Below, piece after piece: positions 56,476 to 64,000 of a stretch of 64,000 nt of DNA. Within the stretch, counting starts at the first letter, position 1. The number at the start of each line of letters is the position of its first letter. The notes below the pieces were generated by a model. That model saw nothing but the letters and a program-made list of their open reading frames with translations. It did not search any database and was not told the origin of the DNA. A program made the translations under genes and the position numbers. The stretch is from assembly GCA_905215335.1 (NCBI GenBank), contig CAJMPQ010000001.1:186001-250000 (forward strand), given 5' to 3'. The DNA comes from an uncultured bacterium (GTDB lineage: Bacteria; Cyanobacteriota; Vampirovibrionia; Gastranaerophilales; Gastranaerophilaceae).

Positions 56476-57753
56476 ATGGTTCAAATAATTAAAAACACAT
56501 TACTAAAATACCTACCATACAAAATACCAACAGAAACAAATATTAATCCTCTAAGAATTTTTGAATATAATAACAAACAGATTTTAGACAAAGGACCAAT
56601 AATTTATTTAATAGAAAGAGAAATGCGAGCAAAAGACAATTTTGCATTACAGTTCGCAATAAATAAAGCTAAAGAACTTAATACAACACTAAAAATCATC
56701 CATAAAAAAACATCCGCATTGACAGTATCCAAAAGAAACTTTTTAGATAGACAAATTTTTCAGACAGTGAAAACCTTTATAGCTTTAAACTTTGATTTTG
56801 AAATTTTTAAAGGTTCGAATATAAAACTAATAAATTATATTACTTCATTAGAACCCAGACTACTGATTATAGACTTTAATCCAATCGCAAAAAGAGCTTA
56901 TCTGAACAATGTTAATTTTAAAACTTTAGAAATTGACGGACATAATATAATTCCTGCGCGTATAATATCAGATAAGCAAGAATATAATGCTGCAACTTTA
57001 CGAAAAAAAATTTATAACAACATCAGTTATTTTTTAACTGAATATGATAATTTAATATATTTCAAAACTGAGGCTGATTATATATTAGAAGATTTTATAA
57101 AAAATAAATTAAAAAATTATGCACAATTGAAAAACAATCCGGATAAAAATATTTTATCCAACTTATCAAAATATTTTAATCTAGGTTTTATTTCTCCCCA
57201 AAGAGTTGCACTGGAAATAATAAAATCAAAAGCCTCAAACGAAAATAAAGAAGCATTTTTAGAAGAACTTATAATAAGACAAGAATTAGCAGATAATTAT
57301 TGTTTATACTCACAAGAATTTAAAAGTTTAAAAAACATTCCTCTTTGGGCAAGAAACTCTCTCAAAAATCACCAAAATGACTTACGCATATACAACTATA
57401 CACTCACAGATTTTGAAAACGCCAAAACACACGACAAACTTTGGAATGCTACACAAAATCAATTAAAAAAACAAGGAACAATTCATGGCTACTTACGAAT
57501 GTATTGGGCAAAAAAAATCTTAGAATGGTCCCCAACTCCAAGCATAGCATTAAAAAATGCAATTTATCTCAACGATAAATACGCTTTTGATGCACCATCA
57601 GCTAACGGTTATGTTGGAATATTATGGGCAATTGGAGGGCTACATGATAGAGCATTCCAAGATTGGTTTGTAACAGGCAAAATTAGAAGAATGACATTTA
57701 ACTCAATCAATAAAAAATTTGATATAAAAAACTACATAGAAACATATAGCTAA
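56476..57753 (+). CDS. Class II CPD photolyase-like protein
   Basis: A 425-residue photolyase/cryptochrome-family protein that would use FAD and light to split cyclobutane pyrimidine dimers. Class II landmarks are EELIIRQELADNYC near residue 265, LWNATQNQLKKQGTIHGYLRMYWAKKILEW near 325, and NGYVGILWAIGGLHDRAFQDW near 375. The usual class II GRDPNGY stretch reads DAPSANGY here, so the GRD portion is altered. No SD is visible before the ATG. It is divergent from the autotransporter and convergent with the LysR gene. Light-dependent repair is unexpected if the host lives in the gut. Confidence 0.88.
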   Translation: MVQIIKNTLLKYLPYKIPTETNINPLRIFEYNNKQILDKGPIIYLIEREMRAKDNFALQFAINKAKELNTTLKIIHKKTSALTVSKRNFLDRQIFQTVKTFIALNFDFEIFKGSNIKLINYITSLEPRLLIIDFNPIAKRAYLNNVNFKTLEIDGHNIIPARIISDKQEYNAATLRKKIYNNISYFLTEYDNLIYFKTEADYILEDFIKNKLKNYAQLKNNPDKNILSNLSKYFNLGFISPQRVALEIIKSKASNENKEAFLEELIIRQELADNYCLYSQEFKSLKNIPLWARNSLKNHQNDLRIYNYTLTDFENAKTHDKLWNATQNQLKKQGTIHGYLRMYWAKKILEWSPTPSIALKNAIYLNDKYAFDAPSANGYVGILWAIGGLHDRAFQDWFVTGKIRRMTFNSINKKFDIKNYIETYS

Positions 57754-57763
57754 AAACTCATTC

Positions 57764-58666
57764 CTATTCAAAATTTTTGTATAATGCTTCTAAAAAAAGT
57801 TTTGCAGGACGAGAAAAAACTTGATTTTTCTTCCATGCAATATTCACTGCAACCTCTAACTTAGGATTTAAAGGTCGAAAACAAAGCGGGCTATTAATAG
57901 TATCTTTAATTAACCTATCCAACCCTAAAGTATAACCTATCCCATTTTCTGTCATAATTGCAGCATTATAAATAAGATTGTAAGTTCCTGCAATATTTAA
58001 TTTATCAAAATCATCACCAAACCATTTTAAAATAGGATTATTTATAAAAGATTTTTTTATAGCTTGTCTTGAAATTAATAAAGGTAAATTTATAATATCA
58101 TCAATTTTTACATTTTCTTTTTTAGCAAGAGGATCATCATTCCGTAACAAAATACCCCATACATCTTTTTCTCCAAGATTTATATAATCATATTTCAATG
58201 ATTGATTTTCAACATCAAAAGGCTCAATAAAAATACAAAAATCTAATAAACCTTTATCCAATTTTTCTGATAAATCCTCACTATCACCAGACACAATATG
58301 AAATTTGATTTTTGGATAATCATTCTTCAAAGTAGCCATTATATCAGATAGTAAACTTATTGATTTTGTCTCACCAGCCCCAATATAAATATCACCTGAG
58401 ATTTCATCCTTAATTGAAGAAAACTCATTTTCTGTTTTTTCAACAAGATCAATAATTTCTTCAGCTCGTTTTCGCAAAACCATACCTTCCGGAGTTAAAG
58501 AAACACTATGATTACCTCTAATAAATAACTTTTGTCCAAGCTCTTTTTCTAAATCCTGCAATTGTCTTGATAAAGTTGGTTGGGTTAAATGCATAGAATT
58601 AGCGGCTTTTGTAATATTACCAACTTCAGCAACTGTTAAAAAATATTTTAAAACCCGAATTTCCAT
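57764..58666 (-). CDS. LysR-family transcriptional regulator
   Basis: A 300-residue LTTR. The N-terminal winged helix reads MEIRVLKYFLTVAEVGNITKAANSMHLTQPTLSRQLQDLEKELGQKLFIR, a textbook LysR HTH, followed by a linker helix and a periplasmic-binding-like effector domain (about 90-300). The start is ATG 58666. A frame extended to TTG 58702 is rejected because those bases are a consensus -35 box. It is divergent from the acetyltransferase/hydrolase operon and a perfect dyad lies between them, so it probably represses itself and activates the operon. The effector is unknown. Confidence 0.94.
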   Translation of the reverse strand: MEIRVLKYFLTVAEVGNITKAANSMHLTQPTLSRQLQDLEKELGQKLFIRGNHSVSLTPEGMVLRKRAEEIIDLVEKTENEFSSIKDEISGDIYIGAGETKSISLLSDIMATLKNDYPKIKFHIVSGDSEDLSEKLDKGLLDFCIFIEPFDVENQSLKYDYINLGEKDVWGILLRNDDPLAKKENVKIDDIINLPLLISRQAIKKSFINNPILKWFGDDFDKLNIAGTYNLIYNAAIMTENGIGYTLGLDRLIKDTINSPLCFRPLNPKLEVAVNIAWKKNQVFSRPAKLFLEALYKNFE

Positions 58667-58673
58667 AGATTTT

Positions 58674-58702
58674 ATTTTAGTTATTTTTGTAATGCTTGTC
58701 AA
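58674..58702 (-). promoter_or_regulatory. Consensus promoter of the LysR gene, leaderless layout
   Basis: On the minus strand TTGACA (58697-58702) and TAAAAT (58674-58679) are 17 nt apart. The ATG starts 8 nt after the -10 box, so the message should begin at or beside the start codon. No SD is present. Confidence 0.75.
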
Positions 58703-58712
58703 GCATTACAAA
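58686..58712. promoter_or_regulatory. LysR operator: perfect 12-bp dyad
   Basis: TTTGTAATGCTT, a 3-nt spacer GTC, then AAGCATTACAAA: a perfect inverted repeat of 12-bp arms. It contains the T-N11-A core (T58693 to A58705) that defines LysR sites. It overlaps the lysR -35 box and lies about 75 bp upstream of the divergent operon's ATG, the standard arrangement for autorepression and divergent activation. Confidence 0.85.
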
Positions 58713-58787
58713 GTATTTATTATAGGTATTTGCTATTACCAGATAAATAGTAAATAATAATCTTATACATAAGTAAAGGATATAAAA

Positions 58788-59357
58788 ATGAATAATACAG
58801 AATTTTTGGAATATATGAACAAGCACAATTACATTGACAAATCAGATATAGTTCTTGAAAAGTTTTATGAATTATCTGAAAATGCTCGGAAAATAACAAT
58901 GGAATTAAATAATAAATACCATACTCAAAATGAAATTAGAGAACTTATTTCTCAACTCATCAATAAAAAAGTAGATGAAAGTTTTAGAATGTTCCCTCCA
59001 TTCTACACAGAATGCGGAATAAACATAAACATTGGTAAGAATGTTTTTATAAATGCTTGTTGCAAATTTCAAGACCAAGGCGGAATTGAAATTGGAAATA
59101 ATGTCTTAATAGGACATGGAGTAACTATTGCAACACTAAATCATGATATTCCACCAGAAAACAGAGTTTCGATGATAGCAAAAAAAGTGAAAATCGGTTC
59201 TGATGTCTGGATTGGTTCAAATTGTGTAATCTTACCAGGAATAACCATTGAAGATGGAGCCATAATAGGTGCCGGTTCAGTTGTAACAAAAAACGTTTCT
59301 AAAAACACAATTGTTGCAGGTAATCCTGCTAAAGTTATCAAACATATAAAAAAATAA
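58788..59357 (+). CDS. Hexapeptide-repeat (LacA/Maa-type) acetyltransferase
   Basis: A 189-residue left-handed beta-helix acetyltransferase. The Mac-like N-terminus is followed by hexapeptide turns from about residue 75 (INIGKNVFINACCKFQDQGGIEIGNNVLIG). The catalytic His lies in ATLNHDIPPENR, and the end reads IGAGSVVTKNVSKNTIVAGNPAKVIK. It differs clearly from the copy at 23634, so they are not recent duplicates. It is first in the LysR-linked operon, with AAAGGA upstream; a TATACA box lies at 58764-58769 with no -35, as expected for an activator-dependent promoter. Confidence 0.9.
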   Translation: MNNTEFLEYMNKHNYIDKSDIVLEKFYELSENARKITMELNNKYHTQNEIRELISQLINKKVDESFRMFPPFYTECGININIGKNVFINACCKFQDQGGIEIGNNVLIGHGVTIATLNHDIPPENRVSMIAKKVKIGSDVWIGSNCVILPGITIEDGAIIGAGSVVTKNVSKNTIVAGNPAKVIKHIKK

Positions 59358-59367
59358 GGAGATTATT

Positions 59368-60327
59368 ATGTTATACGATACACATTACAAAGAAGGCAAA
59401 AAAGTAACCTTTAAAAAATTTGATTTAAAAATAGCAGGTTTGTTATTTTTACCAAAAAATTTTGATAAAAATAACAAATATCCGGCAATTGTTGTAACAC
59501 ATCCCGGAGGAGGTGTAAAAGAACAATGTTCATCACTTTATGCATGGAATTTAGCCAATAATGGTTATGTAGCACTAGCTTTTGACGCAAGCCACCAAGG
59601 GGAGAGTGAAGGATTACCACGCTGTTTAGAAGATCCTACGTCTAGGGTTGAAGATATCCGTTCAGCAGTCGATTACCTTATAACTTTAGACTATGTTGAC
59701 GAAAATAAAATTGGAGCAATGGGAGTTTGTGCAGGTGGCGGATATACAATGAACGCAATACAAACTGATATAAGAATTCAAGCCGCAGCTGGTATAAGCA
59801 CTTGGGATGTTGGAGATAGTGCAAAAAACGGTTTCCCTGGAGTAAACGAAGAAAATTTCTTAAATAAACTACTAAATGATGTTGCAAAAGCAAGAAATAT
59901 TGAAGCTAGAGGTGGAGAAGCCCAATATTGGAAATATGTTCCTGAAACTGAAGAAGAAATTAAAAACGCACCATCAGTAATAGCTAAAGAAGCAAGCGAA
60001 TATTACAGAACTGATCGTTGTTTCTATCCAACAACAACTAACAGATATTTAGTATCAAGTAATGATAAACTTGCAGCTTGGGATGCTTTTGCACATATTG
60101 AAACAGTTTCTCCACGTCCAATATTACTAATTGTAGGTTCTAAAGCTGATACTCTATATTACACCCAAGATTGCTACAATAAAGCACTTGAACCAAAAGA
60201 AATCTTTGTAATTCCTGAAGCTACACACGTTGACTTATATGACAAACCACAATTTGTTGACCAAGTCGTTGAAAAACTTGTTTCATATTTTAATAAATAT
60301 TTAAAGGAGCAAAACAATGTTAAATAA
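59368..60327 (+). CDS. Dienelactone hydrolase-like alpha/beta hydrolase, cytoplasmic
   Basis: A 319-residue alpha/beta hydrolase. THPGGGVKEQCSSLYAWNLANNGY lies at about residues 45-68. The nucleophile elbow is GVCAGGGY near 115, so the nucleophile is Cys rather than Ser, as in dienelactone hydrolase. The acid is probably in GSKADTLYY and the His in EATHVDLYD. No signal peptide. It is close in plan to YcjY-type proteins. The second gene of the operon, with AAGGAG before the ATG; its last 11 nt overlap the next gene. Substrate probably a lactone or ester; not determined. Confidence 0.87.
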   Translation: MLYDTHYKEGKKVTFKKFDLKIAGLLFLPKNFDKNNKYPAIVVTHPGGGVKEQCSSLYAWNLANNGYVALAFDASHQGESEGLPRCLEDPTSRVEDIRSAVDYLITLDYVDENKIGAMGVCAGGGYTMNAIQTDIRIQAAAGISTWDVGDSAKNGFPGVNEENFLNKLLNDVAKARNIEARGGEAQYWKYVPETEEEIKNAPSVIAKEASEYYRTDRCFYPTTTNRYLVSSNDKLAAWDAFAHIETVSPRPILLIVGSKADTLYYTQDCYNKALEPKEIFVIPEATHVDLYDKPQFVDQVVEKLVSYFNKYLKEQNNVK

Positions 60328-61351
60328 AATTTTCGCAATTATATTTATGTGTTTACTACTAATAGGAGGAACCAATATGACACAAGCAAAAACCATAAAC
60401 TCTTGGGATAAGGTTTTTCCAAAATCTGATATAGTAGAAGTTCAAAAAGTTCATTTTAAAAATCGATTTGGAATAACTTTAGTTGGAGATCTGTACACAC
60501 CTAAAAATATAAAAAAAGATGAAAAATTAGCCGCAATAGCAATTTCAGGGCCATTTGGCGCTGTGAAAGAACAAGCTTCTGGATTATATGCACAAACTCT
60601 TGCAGAAAGAGGATTTATAACTTTAGCATTTGATCCTAGCTATACTGGAGAAAGTTCTGGAGAACCTAGAAATGTTGCATCTCCAGATATTAATACAGAA
60701 GATTTTTCTGCTGCGGTTGATTATTTAAGCACACAAAAAAATGTTAATCCGGATAGTATTGGAATTTTAGGAATCTGCGGATTTGGAGGTTTTGCTCTAA
60801 ATGCTGCAGCAATTGATACAAGAATTAAAGCAACAGTGACATCCACAATGTATGATATGACAAGAGTTTCAGCATATGGATATAACGATGTAATGGATGA
60901 AAATGCACGTTACAAATTAAAAGAAACTCTAAATAAACAAAGAATAGAAGACTTCAAAACAGGAACATACGCAAAAGCTGACGGTTTACCTGAAAAATTA
61001 ACAGAAAAAGAACCTCAATTTGTAAAAGATTATTATGGCTATTACAAAACTCCACGAGGATTTCACAAACGTTCAATAAATTCAAATGGTAATTGGAACT
61101 TAACATCAAGTCTTTCATTAATCAATCAACCAATTTTAGCCTATGCAAATGAAATTAAAACCCCTGTCCTAATGCTACATGGTGAAAATGCTCATAGTAG
61201 ATACTTTTCAGAAGGTGCATTCAAAAAGTTGACAGGAGACAATAAAACACTTTTAATCATAAAAGATGCAAACCATGTTGATTTATATGACAACTTAGAA
61301 AAAATTCCGTTTGATAAAATTGAAACATTTTACAAAGAAAACTTAAAATAA
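60317..61351 (+). CDS. Dienelactone hydrolase-like hydrolase with signal peptide and a second start
   Basis: A 344-residue paralogue of the preceding hydrolase. The elbow GICGFGGF again has a Cys nucleophile, with DANHVDLYD carrying the His and MLHGENAHSR near the acid. The first 24 residues, MLNKIFAIIFMCLLLIGG..., form a signal peptide. Inside it, an AGGAGG at 60364-60369 precedes an in-frame ATG at 60377 (Met21, MTQAKTINS), which would give a protein without the hydrophobic core. Both starts have good SDs. It overlaps the upstream gene by 11 nt. Exported and cytosolic forms are therefore possible. Confidence 0.87.
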   Translation: MLNKIFAIIFMCLLLIGGTNMTQAKTINSWDKVFPKSDIVEVQKVHFKNRFGITLVGDLYTPKNIKKDEKLAAIAISGPFGAVKEQASGLYAQTLAERGFITLAFDPSYTGESSGEPRNVASPDINTEDFSAAVDYLSTQKNVNPDSIGILGICGFGGFALNAAAIDTRIKATVTSTMYDMTRVSAYGYNDVMDENARYKLKETLNKQRIEDFKTGTYAKADGLPEKLTEKEPQFVKDYYGYYKTPRGFHKRSINSNGNWNLTSSLSLINQPILAYANEIKTPVLMLHGENAHSRYFSEGAFKKLTGDNKTLLIIKDANHVDLYDNLEKIPFDKIETFYKENLK

Positions 61352-61364
61352 CTAAAGGAGAAGT

Positions 61365-62237
61365 ATGAAAAAGAAACATTTTATCAATCTTGCAATTTTA
61401 GCTATCATAACAGGTATAATTATCAATCCTTGCTTTGCTAAACAATCAAATACACAAAATAATTCAAAAAAAGGAGTAAATATGCAAAAAATTACACAAA
61501 CAGCAGGCAGAACACAACTTGGTACATTTGCACCAGAATTTGCGAAGTATAACGATGATGTTTTATTCGGAGAAAATTGGAATAATCAAGATATAGATTT
61601 AAAAACAAGAAGTATTATTACGGTTGTATCCTTGATATCAATGGGTATTACAGACAATTCTTTAATTTACCACTTACAAAATGCCAAAAATAATGGAGTT
61701 ACCAAAGAAGAAATATCTGCAATAATTACTCACAACGCATTTTATGCAGGTTGGCCAAAGGCTTGGGCCGCATTCAATTTAGCCAAAACCGTATGGAATG
61801 ATGATACACCTGCAACAACTCCAAAAGATCAATATGCAAAAACAATAATGTTTCCAATAGGTGAAGCAAACACAGCATTTGAAAAATATTTTATTGGTAA
61901 AAGCTACTTAGCACCAATATCAACAGAACAAGTAAAAATATACAATGTAACTTTTGAACCAAAATGCAGAAATAATTGGCATATTCACAAAGCAAAATCA
62001 GGTGGAGGCCAAATGCTTATCGGAGTTGGAGGCAGAGGATACTATCAAGAATGGGGCAAAGAACCTATCGAAATAGTCGAAGGAACAGTCATAAATATTC
62101 CGCCAAACGTAAAACATTGGCATGGTGCAGCACCTGATTCGTGGTTCTCACACTTAGCTATTGAAGTAGATGGTGATGAAACTTCAAATGAATGGCTCGA
62201 ACCGGTAACTGATGAAGAATATAACAAATTACACTAA
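61365..62237 (+). CDS. Carboxymuconolactone decarboxylase-cupin fusion with signal peptide and a second start
   Basis: A 290-residue protein. Signal peptide MKKKHFINLAILAIITGI..CFA (about residues 1-25). The CMD/AhpD-like domain covers about 60-145, with EISAIITHNAFYAGWPKAW. The cupin domain covers about 180-280, with WHIHKAKSGGGQMLIGVGG and IPPNVKHWHGA supplying metal-binding His residues. A strong AAGGAG (61471-61476) lies before an in-frame ATG at 61482 (Met40, MQKITQTAGRT), where many family members begin. CMD-cupin proteins often accompany such hydrolases; oxidative or lactone metabolism is likely. Last gene of the operon. Confidence 0.87.
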   Translation: MKKKHFINLAILAIITGIIINPCFAKQSNTQNNSKKGVNMQKITQTAGRTQLGTFAPEFAKYNDDVLFGENWNNQDIDLKTRSIITVVSLISMGITDNSLIYHLQNAKNNGVTKEEISAIITHNAFYAGWPKAWAAFNLAKTVWNDDTPATTPKDQYAKTIMFPIGEANTAFEKYFIGKSYLAPISTEQVKIYNVTFEPKCRNNWHIHKAKSGGGQMLIGVGGRGYYQEWGKEPIEIVEGTVINIPPNVKHWHGAAPDSWFSHLAIEVDGDETSNEWLEPVTDEEYNKLH

Positions 62238-62309
62238 AACTTTTACAATTTGGGCTTATGCACAAAAATTACTTAGATTTTAACTAGACTCTTAAAATCA
62301 AATAATAAT

Positions 62310-62341
62310 AAAAAAGGAGCAATTAAATTGCTCCTTTTTTA
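62310..62341 (+). terminator. Terminator of the LysR-linked operon
   Basis: Stem AAAAAAGGAGCAATT / AATTGCTCCTTTTTT, a near-perfect inverted repeat with a T run, ending 2 nt before the convergent tRNA gene. Confidence 0.88.
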
Positions 62342-62343
62342 TT

Positions 62344-62417
62344 TAGCAAGGGAGAGACTCGAACTCTCGACCTCTCGGGTATGAGCCGAACGCTCTAGCC
62401 AGCTGAGCTACCTTGCC
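62344..62417 (-). tRNA. tRNA-Met (anticodon CAT)
   Basis: On the minus strand, acceptor GGCAAGG pairs with CCTTGCT (terminal G-U). The D arm has GCTCAGCTGGCTAGAGC, the anticodon arm TTCGG-CTCATAC-CCGAG and the T arm has GTTCGAGTC. It lacks the three G-C pairs of initiator tRNA, so it is elongator Met, or possibly tRNA-Ile with lysidine at C34. No CCA is encoded. Confidence 0.92.
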
Positions 62418-62548
62418 ATACCTTTTTCCTGTCTTTTCCAACGCAATAATAACACCGCGTAAGTCTATTGTTACATGAAGAAAAAATTTTTTCAAGTATT
62501 TTTTCAAATCAACATACCTTATTTAGATTTCCATATAAATATTTGAGA

Positions 62549-62554
62549 TATAAT
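62549..62554 (+). promoter_or_regulatory. -10 box of the MATE gene, leaderless layout
   Basis: A perfect TATAAT lies 7 nt before the ATG at 62562 and overlaps an earlier in-frame ATG at 62553. No SD precedes either ATG. A -35 box is not clear. Confidence 0.5.
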
Positions 62555-62561
62555 GTTCTAT

Positions 62562-63935
62562 ATGATAAAGGATTTAACAAAAGGTGAACCCCTAAAATTA
62601 ATTATACTATTCTCAATCCCCCTTTTAATTGGAAACATCTTCCAACAATTATATAATATTGCAGATATTGTTATTGTAGGAAGAACACTTGGAGTAGACT
62701 GTTTAGCCGCGGTTGGAGCGGTTGCACCATTATTCTTTTTAGTAATGTTTGGTGTCGTGGGCTTAAATAACGGTTTTGCAGTTATTACAGGTCAAAAATT
62801 CGGAGCAAAAGATTATGACGGAGTAAGACGCTCTGTTACTATTTCTACAATACTAAGTACTGCATTTACAGTTGTTTTTACAATTGTGTGCTCTTTACTT
62901 ATGAAACAAGTATTATTCATGATGAATGTACCTCAAGAAATAATGCATAATGCTTATTGGTACATACAAATTTGTGTTTGGGGACTTGTTACTGTTAATT
63001 TTTATAACCTATTAGCCAGTGTTGTAAGAGCTTTAGGAGACAGTAAAACTCCTCTTTATTTTTTAATATTGGCATCTATTTTAAATGTATTTTTAGCATT
63101 ATTATTTATTCTAAAATTTCATTGGGGTGTACCGGGATCTGCAGTTGCTGTTGTTCTTTCTCAAGGATTTTCAGCACTTCTTTGCATTTTTTACATAAAA
63201 CTAAAGTTCCCTATTCTTCATATGAAAAAGTCTGACTGGATATTTGATTTTAGAAATAATGAAGAAGACAAAAACTTTGCCAAAGAACATTTAGAAGTTG
63301 GCATTCCTATGGCAATACAATTTTCAGTTATAGGTTTAGGAGTGTTGATTATACAAAGTGTATGTAATTCTTTTGGAGCAAATGTTATTGCGGCATTTAC
63401 AGCAGCTTTAAGAATTGAACAAATCGCAACAATGCCAATGATTTCTTTTGGAATTGCTCTTGCTGCATTCGTTGCTCAAAATTTCGGAGCTGAAAAAATT
63501 TCTAGAATTAGACAAGGCGTAATAAGAGGTTCTATTATCAATATTATTTTAAGTTTAGTAATGGCTTTTATCATGCATTACTTTGGCGCAAATATTGTAC
63601 AATTATTCATCGGAAATAAATCACCTCAAGTTATCAAAATTGCGCACGATTACTTATGGATTAGTACAATTTTCTATTTCTTCTTAGGTCAAATATTCAT
63701 ATTTAGAAACGCGCTACAAGGTATGGGTAGACCTTTAATTCCTCTAACATCTTCTGTTGCGGAATTGATGATAAGGTCTTATGCCGCAGTATATCTTGCA
63801 GTAAAATACAGCTATTTTGGAATTTTCTATGCCGGACCTATAGCTTGGATTACAGCATCTACAATATTAGCTATCGGTTACTTTATAAACATAAAAAAAC
63901 TTTGTAAGAAATTTATCCATCAAAAAACAATATAA
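62562..63935 (+). CDS. MATE family efflux transporter
   Basis: A 457-residue polytopic membrane protein with about 12 helices. The start MIKDLTKGEPLKLIILFSIPLLIGNIFQQLYNIADIVIVGR is typical of the family's DinF/NorM-like branch. Helices are arranged in two similar halves with the GVPGSAVAVVLSQG block in the middle. It would export drugs or cationic metabolites using Na+ or H+. The ATG at 62562 was chosen because homologues begin here and the ATG at 62553 is part of the -10 box. It ends at a strong terminator. Confidence 0.93.
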   Translation: MIKDLTKGEPLKLIILFSIPLLIGNIFQQLYNIADIVIVGRTLGVDCLAAVGAVAPLFFLVMFGVVGLNNGFAVITGQKFGAKDYDGVRRSVTISTILSTAFTVVFTIVCSLLMKQVLFMMNVPQEIMHNAYWYIQICVWGLVTVNFYNLLASVVRALGDSKTPLYFLILASILNVFLALLFILKFHWGVPGSAVAVVLSQGFSALLCIFYIKLKFPILHMKKSDWIFDFRNNEEDKNFAKEHLEVGIPMAIQFSVIGLGVLIIQSVCNSFGANVIAAFTAALRIEQIATMPMISFGIALAAFVAQNFGAEKISRIRQGVIRGSIINIILSLVMAFIMHYFGANIVQLFIGNKSPQVIKIAHDYLWISTIFYFFLGQIFIFRNALQGMGRPLIPLTSSVAELMIRSYAAVYLAVKYSYFGIFYAGPIAWITASTILAIGYFINIKKLCKKFIHQKTI

Positions 63936-63936
63936 C

Positions 63937-63973
63937 AAAAAGGCGGTGAGGAAATTATACTCACCGCCTTTTT
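63937..63973 (+). terminator. Terminator of the MATE gene
   Basis: Stem AAAAAGGCGGTGA / TCACCGCCTTTTT with an 11-nt loop. The remaining 27 nt of the window show nothing recognisable. Confidence 0.88.
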
Positions 63974-64000
63974 AAAAATCTTTAATTATCTTTTATCCAC

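Noticed and set aside
58664..58702. TTG at 58702 as the start of the LysR gene
   Set aside because: Those bases are the consensus -35 box and half the operator; the HTH begins at the ATG at 58666 as in the family.
1..64000. Insertion sequences, integrases, prophage or att sites
   Set aside because: No transposase, recombinase or phage gene was seen, and the three tRNA genes show no flanking duplicated ends.

Overview
The window is strongly AT-rich (about 30% G+C by eye) with dense, bacterial, mostly Shine-Dalgarno-led genes on both strands. The gene set fits a small-genome, diderm, fermentative gut-type bacterium. It has LL-diaminopimelate aminotransferase (dapL, typical of the cyanobacterial/chlamydial route to lysine), pyruvate phosphate dikinase, an FtsZ with a classic C-terminal tail, a PilM-PilN fusion followed by PilO, a KdsC-type Kdo phosphatase and a giant Pmp-like autotransporter. 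Several hypothetical proteins open with a short P-x-F-x-G tag. Together these features best match the non-photosynthetic cyanobacterial sister group (Melainabacteria/Vampirovibrionia, order Gastranaerophilales). That placement is inference from gene content and style; no rRNA lies in the window.

Layout. 1-9 kb: NifX-like/TSCPD pair, a 1968-residue protein with a papain-like Cys/His/Asn signature, ftsZ, a mini SprA-type metallopeptidase, a small tagged protein and tRNA-Gly. 9-17 kb: uridine-kinase-like P-loop enzyme, dapL, a 52-residue protein, DUF2971 protein, thioredoxin, beta-carbonic anhydrase, TPR-glycosyltransferase and DUF2130 protein. 17-24 kb: tagged membrane protein, TPR protein, rnhA, uvrD-like helicase, and three secreted matrixin-like zincins with differing third zinc ligands. 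24-31 kb: acetyltransferase, tagged coiled-coil protein, aldose epimerase, aroC, secreted NTF2-like protein, CheY-like regulator, HMGL-like aldolase divergent from a radical SAM protein. 31-46 kb: pilMN-pilO, nadA-rlmB, primary-type sigma factor, histidine kinase, kdsC-TPR-lysC, an anchored hypothetical, ppdK, glutaredoxin. 46-56 kb: tRNA-Ala, a tagged protein with a PRTase-like loop, and a 2985-residue autotransporter. 56-64 kb: class II photolyase, then a LysR regulator divergent from a four-gene operon (acetyltransferase, two dienelactone-hydrolase-like enzymes, a CMD-cupin fusion), tRNA-Met and a MATE exporter.

How the parts work together. Most of the window is housekeeping: lysine/aspartate (dapL, lysC), NAD (nadA), chorismate (aroC), pyruvate/PEP (ppdK), division and DNA repair. 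Laid over this are secreted or envelope functions (pilus, autotransporter, zincins, Kdo) and one inducible unit at 57.7-62.2 kb. That unit has a perfect dyad sitting on the lysR -35 box. Two of its enzymes carry signal peptides in front of a second, strongly Shine-Dalgarno-led in-frame start, which suggests paired exported and cytosolic forms.

The most unusual signals are: the shared N-terminal tag on five otherwise unrelated proteins; the papain-like triad split by about 700 residues; the three zincin variants; the double-start genes; and three genes whose -10 boxes lie only 7-8 nt before the start codon, implying leaderless mRNAs.
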